From positions 1 to 13,558 of the forward strand of contig DATMIH010000126.1 of the NCBI GenBank assembly GCA_035554595.1: a stretch of DNA of 13,558 bases, written 5' to 3'. The position numbers were made by a program, and so were the translations under genes. This document shows positions 1 to 5,706 of this stretch, piece by piece. Origin of the DNA: VRUE01 sp035554595 (GTDB lineage: Bacteria; Actinomycetota; Thermoleophilia; Solirubrobacterales; 70-9). Positions within the stretch are counted from its first letter, which is position 1. Every line of letters starts with the position of its first letter. A model generated the notes under the pieces. The model was given only the letters and a program-made list of their open reading frames with translations, ran no database searches and was not told where the DNA came from.

Positions 1-248
1 GCTGCAGCGCCTGCTACCTGACCGGTGCCTCGGCCGGGCGCCTTGCCGATGCCCTGGCGCCGGCAATCGCGGCCGGCGTCGAGCTGCACCTCTGCGAGGA
101 CCTGGAAGAAGCGGTGCGCCTCGCCGCTCACGCCGCCCAGCCCGGCGAGACCGTGCTGCTCTCGCCCGCCTGCGCCAGCTTCGACGCCTTCGAGAACTTC
201 GAACAGCGCGGCGAGCGCTTTCGCCAGATCGTCGCGGAGCTGGCGTGA
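1..248 (+). CDS. murD: MurD, UDP-N-acetylmuramoylalanine--D-glutamate ligase (C-terminal end only)
   Basis: The gene runs in from the left edge; about 81 C-terminal residues are visible, read from base 3 to the TGA at 246-248. The stretch LLSPACASFDAFENFEQRG followed by F is the C-terminal signature of MurD, where Ser/Phe residues near this motif contact D-glutamate. MurD is a cytoplasmic ATP-dependent ligase adding D-Glu to UDP-MurNAc-L-Ala. The position directly upstream of ftsW is standard dcw order. The stop overlaps the ftsW GTG start in a GTGA tetranucleotide, implying translational coupling. The ATP-binding and N-terminal domains lie outside the window, so intactness cannot be judged. 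Confidence 0.93.
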   Translation, partial: CSACYLTGASAGRLADALAPAIAAGVELHLCEDLEEAVRLAAHAAQPGETVLLSPACASFDAFENFEQRGERFRQIVAELA

Positions 249-1612
249 GCGCTCGCGCCCTCTCGCTCGGTGGCTTCGCCGCCGGCAGGAAGACCAAGAA
301 GGCCAAGGGCAAGAAGAAGCGCTCTCGGACGGCAGCGGCTTCGACTGAGTACAACCTGTTGCTGACCGCGACTCTCTGCTTGCTCGCGCTCGGCGCGGTA
401 ATGGTCTTCTCGGCCAGCTCGACCACCCAGATCCTCAGCAACGGCAACCTCGCCGAGAGCGCCTTCTACCTCAAGCGCACGCTGATCTTCGGTGCCTTCG
501 GCCTGCTGGTGATGCACCTCAGCGCCCGCCACGGCCTGACCGCGATCCGCCGCCTCACGCCGGGCCTGCTGGTCGCCTCGCTCTTCCTCCTGCTCGTCGT
601 CCTCGTCGCCGGCTCGAGCGCCAACGGCGCCAGTCGCTGGCTCGGCCCCGGCTCGCTGCAGTTCCAGCCCTCGGAGCTGGCCAAGGTGGCGCTGATCCTC
701 TACGGCGCCGACCTGCTCGCCCGCGAACCGAAGCGGGTGCGCTCGCTGCAGGGGCTGGCGCCCTTCCTGCTCGTCGTTGGTGTTGCCTCCCTGCTGATCA
801 TGGCCGAGCCCGACATGGGCACGACGATGGTGATCGCCTTCTCGGTCGCCGCCACGCTGATCGCCGCCGGCGCCCGCCCGGTCGACCTCGGCAAGATCGC
901 CCTCGTCCTCGGCGGCCTCGCCCTGCTGCTGACCGTGGTCGAGCCCTATCGGATGGCTCGTTTGACCGGCTTTCTTCACCCCGGTGCCGACGTCGCTGGC
1001 AGCGGCTTCCAGGCGGCCCAGGCAAAGATCGCGCTCGGCTCCGGCGGCATCTTCGGCGTCGGCATCGGCAACGGCGTGGGCAAGGCCGGCTTCCTGCCCG
1101 AGGCCCACACCGACATGATCTCGGCCGTGATCGGCGAGGAGCTCGGCATGGTCGGGATCCTCGGTGTCGTCGGCCTCTTCGGGATGCTCGGCTACGCCGG
1201 CCTGCGGGTGGCGCAGAAAGCCCGCGACCGCTACAGCAAGCTTCTCGTCGCCGGCCTCACCTCGCTGATCCTGGCGCAGGCGACGATCAACCTCTTCGCC
1301 GTGATGGGCTTGGCGCCGCTGACCGGCGTGCCGCTGCCCTTCGTCTCCTACGGCAACAGCAGCCTGCTGGCAACGCTCTTCGCGGTCGGCCTGATTCTCA
1401 ACGTCGCCCGCGGGGGAAGGGCAACGGCCGCGGCGCGTCCGGCTCGCGCCTCCGGCGCTGGCAAACTGCGCGTCGTCGATGGCGGGCGCGCGCCTGCCCG
1501 TAAAAGGAGCAAACCCAGCCGTGGAAAAAGCGCTCAGAGTCGTAGTGGCAGCGGGGGGAACCGCAGGCCACGTCGTGCCAGCGATGGCCGTCGCCGACGA
1601 GCTTCGGGCTAG
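245..1612 (+). CDS. ftsW: FtsW, SEDS-family septal peptidoglycan polymerase
   Basis: A 455-residue polytopic membrane protein of the SEDS family, which polymerises lipid II into glycan strands at the septum with a partner class B PBP. A basic cytoplasmic N-terminus (about residues 15-28, Lys/Arg-rich) precedes the first membrane helix at about 36-56. Signatures seen: NGASRWLGPGSLQFQPSELAK, PDMGTT, the extracellular loop GSGGIFGVGIGNG, and PEAHTD, whose Asp (D290) matches the residue considered catalytic in SEDS enzymes. PFVSYGNSSLL replaces the commoner SYGGSS. FtsW is preferred over RodA because of the dcw context. The membrane core ends near residue 389 (NVARGG); the last ~65 residues are an Arg/Ala/Ser-rich tail whose final ~30 codons lie out of frame over the start of murG. 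Start GTG 245 overlaps the murD stop. Confidence 0.94.
   Translation: MSARALSLGGFAAGRKTKKAKGKKKRSRTAAASTEYNLLLTATLCLLALGAVMVFSASSTTQILSNGNLAESAFYLKRTLIFGAFGLLVMHLSARHGLTAIRRLTPGLLVASLFLLLVVLVAGSSANGASRWLGPGSLQFQPSELAKVALILYGADLLAREPKRVRSLQGLAPFLLVVGVASLLIMAEPDMGTTMVIAFSVAATLIAAGARPVDLGKIALVLGGLALLLTVVEPYRMARLTGFLHPGADVAGSGFQAAQAKIALGSGGIFGVGIGNGVGKAGFLPEAHTDMISAVIGEELGMVGILGVVGLFGMLGYAGLRVAQKARDRYSKLLVAGLTSLILAQATINLFAVMGLAPLTGVPLPFVSYGNSSLLATLFAVGLILNVARGGRATAAARPARASGAGKLRVVDGGRAPARKRSKPSRGKSAQSRSGSGGNRRPRRASDGRRRRASG
1503..1509 (+). promoter_or_regulatory. Ribosome binding site deciding the murG start
   Basis: AAAGGAG lies 11 nt before GTG 1521 and is the strongest Shine-Dalgarno match in this part of the window. 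It sits inside the 3' coding region of ftsW. It supports starting murG at 1521 rather than at the in-frame ATG 1479, which would add 14 residues with no homology value before the conserved N-terminal strand. Confidence 0.7.
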
Positions 1613-2678
1613 CGGCGCCGTCGTCTCCTTCCTCGGCACCAGGGAGCGGATCGAGGCCGAGCTCGTGCCGGCCGCCGGTTACGAGATCGACTTCCTCAAG
1701 GTGCGGGGGATAGATCGCCGCAATCCGCTGCGGGCTGCTGTCGCCGTCGGCGAGGCGGTCGGTGCCGTGGCGGCAGCGCGGCGCGCTCTGCACAGCCGCG
1801 GTGCTGACGTAGTTCTGGGCGGTGGCGGCTACGTCGCCGGTCCCGCCGGCCTCGCCGCTGTGTCGACCAGGACTCCGTTGGTCCTGACCGAGGCCGACAG
1901 CCACCTCGGCCTCGCCAATCGCCTGTTGGCGGGACGGGCGCGCCGGGTTTGCCTTGCCTTCCCGATCGAGGGTCGCGAAGGGGATCCCTATCTCGTCACC
2001 GGACGACCGGTGCCGGCGGCGATCCTGAGTGCGGACCGGGCGGCAGCGCGGCGCCGCTTCGGCATCTCCCTTGAGGCGCGCTGCCTGTTGGTGATGGGTG
2101 GCAGCCAGGGTGCTCGTTCGATCAACCAGTCCGCGATCGAGGCCTTCGCCGAGACGGGAGCGGGCGGCCCGGACGCCGAGTTTCGCCGCGACTTCCACGT
2201 CATCCACCTCAGTGGTCGTCGCGATTACGAGGAGTTGGAGCGGCGCCTGGCGGCGGCATCGCACGCCGAGGACTACACCCTGCTTCCCTACGAGCCCGAT
2301 CTCGGCGAGGTGCTTGCCGCCTGTGACCTGGTCTTGGCCCGTTCCGGCGGCTCGATCTTCGAGGTGGTCGCGGCGGGCCGGCCGGCGATCCTCGTCCCCT
2401 ATCCATATGCCACGGCAGATCACCAGGCGGCGAACGCGGCCTGGATGAGCGAGGCCGGCGCGGCGGAGACGGTCCAGGACGACGCGCTGAGCCCGTCGCT
2501 CCTGGCCGGTCACGTCTCATCCCTGCTCGAGGACGAGGAGAGACTGGCCGCGATGGCTGCCGCCTCAACCACGCTCGCACGCCCCGACGCGGCCCGCACA
2601 ATCGCCGACCAAGTCCTGACAGCCGCTTCCGGTGCGCCTTATATGGGCATAGACCACAAAAGGCGCACCGGAACGTGA
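1521..2678 (+). CDS. murG: MurG, lipid I to lipid II GlcNAc transferase
   Basis: MurG transfers GlcNAc from UDP-GlcNAc to lipid I at the inner face of the membrane. From GTG 1521 the protein has 385 residues, slightly long for the family. Seen in order: glycine loop AAGGTAGHVVPA at 10-21 with His17 matching the conserved His; GGGGYVAGP (second glycine loop); TEADSHLGLANR, a variant of the usual EQN..PGLANR; GGSQGA (UDP-GlcNAc domain); and SGGSIFEVVAAGRPAILVPYP with ADHQAANA, the donor-binding region. The start is fixed by the AAAGGAG site at 1503-1509. The start region overlaps ftsW by 92 nt. The last 16 residues (370-385) are encoded by an inverted repeat and resemble no MurG core element, so they look like a replaced or appended tail. 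The stop overlaps the murC start (GTGA). Confidence 0.95.
   Translation: MEKALRVVVAAGGTAGHVVPAMAVADELRASGAVVSFLGTRERIEAELVPAAGYEIDFLKVRGIDRRNPLRAAVAVGEAVGAVAAARRALHSRGADVVLGGGGYVAGPAGLAAVSTRTPLVLTEADSHLGLANRLLAGRARRVCLAFPIEGREGDPYLVTGRPVPAAILSADRAAARRRFGISLEARCLLVMGGSQGARSINQSAIEAFAETGAGGPDAEFRRDFHVIHLSGRRDYEELERRLAAASHAEDYTLLPYEPDLGEVLAACDLVLARSGGSIFEVVAAGRPAILVPYPYATADHQAANAAWMSEAGAAETVQDDALSPSLLAGHVSSLLEDEERLAAMAAASTTLARPDAARTIADQVLTAASGAPYMGIDHKRRTGT
2627..2673 (+). promoter_or_regulatory. Perfect 14-bp inverted repeat at the murG/murC junction
   Basis: Left arm TTCCGGTGCGCCTT (2627-2640) is the exact reverse complement of 2660-2673, around a 19-nt AT-richer loop (2641-2659). The right arm ends one base before the murC GTG at 2675 and covers part of the only purine-rich candidate ribosome site (AAAGG, 2658-2662). 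There is no T-run after it, so a classical intrinsic terminator is unlikely. In mRNA it could gate murC initiation until ribosomes finishing murG melt it, or it could be a small palindromic insertion. The structure is seen in the sequence; the role is inferred. Confidence 0.75.
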
Positions 2679-3940
2679 GCGACTGGGCGTCCAGGCGACT
2701 GCACTTCATCGGCATCGGCGGTGCTGGGATGAGCGGGCTGGCGCTGGTTTGCGCCGAGCTCGGCGCGAGCGTTACCGGCAGCGACCGCAGCGAGTCCTCT
2801 TATATGGAGCGACTGCGCGCGGCGAGCCTCGATCCGATCGTCGGCCACGATGTGGCGAACCTGCCCGAGGGCGCCGAGGTGGTCGTCTCGACCGCGATCG
2901 GCGCCGACAACCCGGAGCTGGCGCTGGCCCGCGAGCGCGGCATCGAGCCGATTCACCGCGGCGTCCTGCTGGCCGAGCTCTGCGCCGAGAAGCGATTGAT
3001 CGCGGTCGCCGGCACCCACGGCAAGACGACGACCACCGCGATGCTGGTCTGGGCCCTGCGTGGGCTCGGAGCCGATCCGGCCTTCTTCGTCGGCGGCGAG
3101 GTGCCGGGGCTCGGGCCGGACAGCGAGGCCGCCAACGCCGGTTGGGGCAGCAGCGAGTGGGTGATTGCCGAGGCCGATGAGAGCGACGGCAGCTTTCTCG
3201 ACCTGAAGCCCGAGATCGCCGTCGTCACCAACATCGAGATGGACCACCACAGCCGCTGGGGCTCGGTCGCCGAGCTGCGCACCGCCTTCGCCGAGTTCGC
3301 CGCGGGCGCCAGGGCGGTGGTGCGCCCGGAGGACTCGGACCTGGAGATCGAGCTCGCCGTGCCCGGGCGCCACAATCTGCTCAACGCTCGCGCCGCTGTC
3401 CTGGCCGCCGGGGCCGCGGGGTTCGAGCCTGCGCAAGTCGCCGTGGCGCTCGCCGACTTCCCAGGGGTGAAGCGCCGCCTCGAGCTCAAGGGCAGCCGCG
3501 CCGGCGCCCGTATGTATGACGACTACGCCCACCACCCGACCGAGGTCCGCGCCGCCCTCTCGGCGCTGCGCGAACAGGCCCCCGGTCGCCTGATCGCTGT
3601 CTTCCAGCCGCACCTCTACTCGCGCACCAAGGCCTTCGGCGTGGAGTTCGGTGCCGCCCTTGCGCTGGCCGACGAAGTCGTCGTGCTCGACGTCTACCCG
3701 GCCCGCGAGCAGCCCGTCGGCGAGCTTGCCGGGGTGAGCGGCCTGCAGGTGGCGCAGGCAGCAGCCGAGCGGATGGGGGGGCGCCGGGTGCTCTGGTTGC
3801 CGGATCCCAGCGCCGATGCCTTGGCTCGCCTCCTCGACAGGAACCGAGCGGTTGGCGTCACGGACCAGGTACTGGTAACGATCGGCGCCGGTGACGTCTT
3901 CAAGCTTGGCGAGTCCCTGGTCAACGGGGAGAAACCATGA
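2675..3940 (+). CDS. murC: MurC, UDP-N-acetylmuramate--L-alanine ligase with shortened central domain
   Basis: MurC is the cytoplasmic ligase that adds L-alanine to UDP-MurNAc using ATP. 421 residues from GTG 2675, shorter than the usual ~450-490. N-terminal Rossmann domain: GIGGAGMSGLA at 13-23 and the SDRSES strand end. P-loop GTHGKTT at 113-119. Then AEADESDGSFL and TNIEMDHHSRWGS of the central domain. The C-terminal domain begins near PGVKRRLELKG, with YDDYAHHPTEV and FQPHLYSRT, both highly diagnostic. Between FAEF (205-208) and GRHN (231-234) only about 22 residues remain, where most MurC proteins have roughly 70-90; the reading frame is open throughout, so this is not a frameshift. Mpl is less likely given the dcw position between murG and murB. 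The stop lies in an ATGA overlap with a small ORF. Confidence 0.93.
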   Translation: MSDWASRRLHFIGIGGAGMSGLALVCAELGASVTGSDRSESSYMERLRAASLDPIVGHDVANLPEGAEVVVSTAIGADNPELALARERGIEPIHRGVLLAELCAEKRLIAVAGTHGKTTTTAMLVWALRGLGADPAFFVGGEVPGLGPDSEAANAGWGSSEWVIAEADESDGSFLDLKPEIAVVTNIEMDHHSRWGSVAELRTAFAEFAAGARAVVRPEDSDLEIELAVPGRHNLLNARAAVLAAGAAGFEPAQVAVALADFPGVKRRLELKGSRAGARMYDDYAHHPTEVRAALSALREQAPGRLIAVFQPHLYSRTKAFGVEFGAALALADEVVVLDVYPAREQPVGELAGVSGLQVAQAAAERMGGRRVLWLPDPSADALARLLDRNRAVGVTDQVLVTIGAGDVFKLGESLVNGEKP

Positions 3941-3996
3941 GCCCGCGCTGTTCCTTCGCATCGATATGGGCGGGAAAGGAACAGGGGAAGCTGTGA
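3937..3996 (+). CDS. Possible 19-codon linker ORF between murC and murB
   Basis: ATG 3937 overlaps the murC stop (ATGA 3937-3940) and is preceded by GGGGAG (3926-3931) with 5-nt spacing, a good ribosome site. The frame reads MSPRCSFASIWAGKEQGKL and ends at TGA 3994-3996, which overlaps the murB GTG start in another 4-nt GTGA. The double overlap would let ribosomes pass from murC through this ORF to murB. No recognisable function; the peptide may matter only as a coupling device, or be the remnant of an older murB start that lost frame. Translation is inferred from signals only. Confidence 0.35.
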   Translation: MSPRCSFASIWAGKEQGKL

Positions 3997-4907
3997 GCGC
4001 GCAGCCGGCCGCGGTGCAGGCCGACTTTCCACTGGCTCGTTTGACGACGGTTCGCACCGGCGGTGCTGCCGACTTCTTTGCCCGACCCGGGAACGAGGGG
4101 GAGTTGCTCGCGGTGCTGGCTTGGGCGGCGGACGAGGGCCGTCCCCTCGGTGTGATCGGCTCGGGCTCAAACCTGCTCGTCGCCGACTCGGGCTTCCGCG
4201 GGCTCGCGCTCAAGCTCGATCGCGAGCTGGCGACGATCGAGCGCGAGGCGGAGGGGATGGTCTGCGGCGGCGGCGCTCGCTTCCCCTCGGCCGCGGCGAA
4301 GGCCGCCGGTTGGGGCCTCGCCGGGATCGAATTCGGCGTCAACATCCCCGGCACAGCGGGCGGGGCGGTGAAGATGAACGCCAACGCCTACGGCGGCCAG
4401 CTCGCCGAGGTACTCGCCTGGGTTGACGTTTTCACCGCGAGGGGTCGCGAGCGCCGTGAGCCGGACGAGCTCGGATTTGCCTACCGCAGCTCCAACTTGA
4501 CCACGGGCGAGGTCGTCTCGCGCGTTGCTTTCAGGCTCCGCCCCGACGATCCGGCCGCGATTCGCGCCCGCCTCAACGAGATGCGCGGCAAGCGCCGCGA
4601 GGCGCAGCCGTCGGGCATCAAGACCTTCGGTTCGACCTTCAAGAACCCGGAGGACCCGCGGGCAGAGGGGCGCAGCGCCGGTCAGCTGCTGGAGGCGGCC
4701 GGCTGCCGCGGTCTCGCTCAAGGGGAAGCCCGGTTCGCCGAGAAGCACGCCAACTTCGTCGAGAACACCGGGCACGCGACGACCGCTGACGTACTGGCGC
4801 TGATGGCCGAGGGACGGCGACGCGTGCATGAGCTGACCGGCGTCGTGCTCCAGCCCGAGGTCCAGGTCCTGGGCGAGATCGAGTGGCCAGAGGGTTGGAA
4901 GCTGTGA
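3993..4907 (+). CDS. murB: MurB, UDP-N-acetylenolpyruvoylglucosamine reductase
   Basis: FAD-dependent cytoplasmic enzyme reducing UDP-GlcNAc-enolpyruvate to UDP-MurNAc with NADPH. From GTG 3993 it has 304 residues, the normal size for short (type II) MurB. FAD-binding region: TTVRTGGAADFFARP and GVIGSGSNLL. Then GIEFGVNIPGTAGGAVKMNANAYG. Catalytic set: YRSS with Arg165, GSTFKNP with Ser214 as proton donor, and LQPEV with Glu289. GTG 3993 is chosen because AGGGGA (3983-3988) sits about 5 nt upstream and the start overlaps the small ORF's stop; an in-frame ATG at 3966 lacks a ribosome site and adds nine Gly-rich residues. The stop overlaps the ftsQ start (GTGA 4904-4907). MurB makes the substrate for MurC just upstream. 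Confidence 0.94.
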   Translation: MSAQPAAVQADFPLARLTTVRTGGAADFFARPGNEGELLAVLAWAADEGRPLGVIGSGSNLLVADSGFRGLALKLDRELATIEREAEGMVCGGGARFPSAAAKAAGWGLAGIEFGVNIPGTAGGAVKMNANAYGGQLAEVLAWVDVFTARGRERREPDELGFAYRSSNLTTGEVVSRVAFRLRPDDPAAIRARLNEMRGKRREAQPSGIKTFGSTFKNPEDPRAEGRSAGQLLEAAGCRGLAQGEARFAEKHANFVENTGHATTADVLALMAEGRRRVHELTGVVLQPEVQVLGEIEWPEGWKL

Positions 4908-5449
4908 GCCGGCTGTTCCGGGGGTTCTACCGATGGGTGATGGTGGTAATTGCGGTGATCGCCGTTGCCTTCATCGCCCAGAAGTTCATCAGCGGCAGGA
5001 CGGTGGAGCCGCACCTCGTTGCCTCCGAGCCGGTGGCGACGATCGGCAGTGGCAGCGAAGCCGTCGCGGTGGCCGATGACGGCACCGTCCTCACCTGGCT
5101 GGTGCCGCCCGAAGACAGCCATCTGCCTCGGCTGCCCCTCAACTCACCCCCCAAAGGCCCACGCGTCGAGGGCTCGGCGCTCGAACAGGTCCACGTTCTC
5201 GCCGCCGCGCCGCCGGCGCTGCGGCCGTACCTCGCCGGCAGTCATTTCGGCGAGAGCGGGGTGAGCGTCGAACTCAGCTCGGGGATAGAACTGATCTTTG
5301 GCAGTGCCGGCGATGCACCGCGCAAGTGGCGCGCGGCAGCGGCGGTGCTCGCCGACCCCGAGATCACCGCGCTCGATTATGTAGACCTGAGCGCCCCGGG
5401 GCGCCCGGCGGTAGGCGGCTCTGGGCATACGCTTCCGCCCATCGAATGA
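4904..5449 (+). CDS. ftsQ: Short FtsQ/DivIB-like division protein, apparently lacking POTRA
   Basis: FtsQ is a bitopic divisome protein linking early and late division proteins. From GTG 4904 (overlapping the murB stop) the product has 181 residues versus ~230-300 usually. A short basic cytoplasmic end (SRLFRGFYR) precedes one hydrophobic helix at about 11-26 (VMVVIAVIAVAFIA). The segment from about 40 (EPVATI..., VADDGTVLTW, LPRLPL) resembles the part of FtsQ that follows POTRA, and GIELIFGSAGDAPRKWRAAAAVLADP with YVDLSAPGRPAVGG matches the FtsQ C-terminal beta domain. About 15-20 residues separate the helix from the beta-domain-like part, too few for the ~70-residue POTRA domain. Identity rests on position (murB to ftsZ), topology and the C-terminal motif. 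A start at 4883 would add seven residues inside murB and is less likely. Confidence 0.75.
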   Translation: MSRLFRGFYRWVMVVIAVIAVAFIAQKFISGRTVEPHLVASEPVATIGSGSEAVAVADDGTVLTWLVPPEDSHLPRLPLNSPPKGPRVEGSALEQVHVLAAAPPALRPYLAGSHFGESGVSVELSSGIELIFGSAGDAPRKWRAAAAVLADPEITALDYVDLSAPGRPAVGGSGHTLPPIE

Positions 5450-5467
5450 ACCCTCGACCATAGGGTT
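5449..5467 (+). other. Weak hairpin at the ftsQ stop codon
   Basis: AACCCT (5449-5454) and AGGGTT (5462-5467) form a 6-bp stem with a 7-nt loop, beginning at the last base of the ftsQ TGA. AACCCTC recurs at 5478-5484 and CTCAAG/CTTGAG (5482-5487/5493-5498) gives a second 6-bp hairpin. Without a T-run these are weak terminator candidates; they may simply mark the end of the upstream operon. Confidence 0.3.
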
Positions 5468-5529
5468 AGGTAAGCGCAACCCTCAAGTAAGCCTTGAGAT
5501 ATCGACCTTGCAGGATGCCGCCCGGCCGT

Positions 5530-5558
5530 TTGACAGACCTCGCCCGATACCCTACGTT
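5530..5558 (+). promoter_or_regulatory. Sigma70-type promoter for ftsZ
   Basis: TTGACA (5530-5535), a 17-nt spacer, and TACGTT (5553-5558) match a housekeeping promoter almost perfectly. Transcription would start near 5565, giving a ~140-nt 5' UTR before ATG 5707. The 257-nt gap between ftsQ and ftsZ (5450-5706) is the largest gene-free stretch here and is less GC-rich in its first half, as promoter DNA often is. It allows ftsZ to be expressed independently of the upstream mur genes. Confidence 0.75.
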
Positions 5559-5588
5559 GAGCGCAATTTCCGCGGTTAAGGCGTACCC

Positions 5589-5615
5589 TTGAACTCTCAA
5601 GCATCGCTGTAGCGT
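5589..5615 (+). promoter_or_regulatory. Possible second ftsZ promoter
   Basis: TTGAAC (5589-5594) and TAGCGT (5610-5615) are separated by 15 nt, shorter than optimal. It would start transcription around 5622. Weaker than the 5530-5558 promoter and reported only as a candidate; several ftsZ genes in other bacteria have multiple promoters. Confidence 0.25.
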
Positions 5616-5671
5616 CGGACAGAACGAAGGCTCAACTCAACACCCAGTCCTAGTGGACCGGGACATATCCA

Positions 5672-5696
5672 GCCCCCACCGGGGCCGGGCTTGGAG
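5672..5696 (+). promoter_or_regulatory. Leader hairpin and ribosome binding site of ftsZ
   Basis: GCCCC (5672-5676) and GGGGC (5681-5685) form a tight hairpin with loop CACC; AGCCC/GGGCT (5671-5675/5687-5691) is an alternative pairing. It lies 7 nt before GGAG (5693-5696), which is 10 nt from ATG 5707. This site favours ATG 5707 over the in-frame upstream GTG 5653 as the ftsZ start. The stem could modulate ribosome access, but that is inference. Confidence 0.45.
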
Positions 5697-5706
5697 AAAT
5701 CGGGAG

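Noticed and set aside
128..1639. 503-residue minus-strand open frame opposite ftsW
   Set aside because: A GC-rich shadow frame: composition is Gly/Ala/Arg/Asp/His-rich with no domain, while the plus strand encodes an unmistakable FtsW.
3966..3968. ATG as murB start
   Set aside because: No ribosome site upstream and it adds only a Gly-rich nonapeptide; GTG 3993 has AGGGGA at proper spacing and overlaps an upstream stop.
2639..4384. 581-residue minus-strand open frame opposite murC and murB
   Set aside because: Shadow of two well-supported genes; low-complexity composition and no recognisable motif.
5653..5706. 18-codon N-terminal extension of FtsZ from GTG 5653
   Set aside because: No ribosome site and an Arg-rich sequence unlike FtsZ N-termini; ATG 5707 has GGAG at 10 nt and gives a normal protein.
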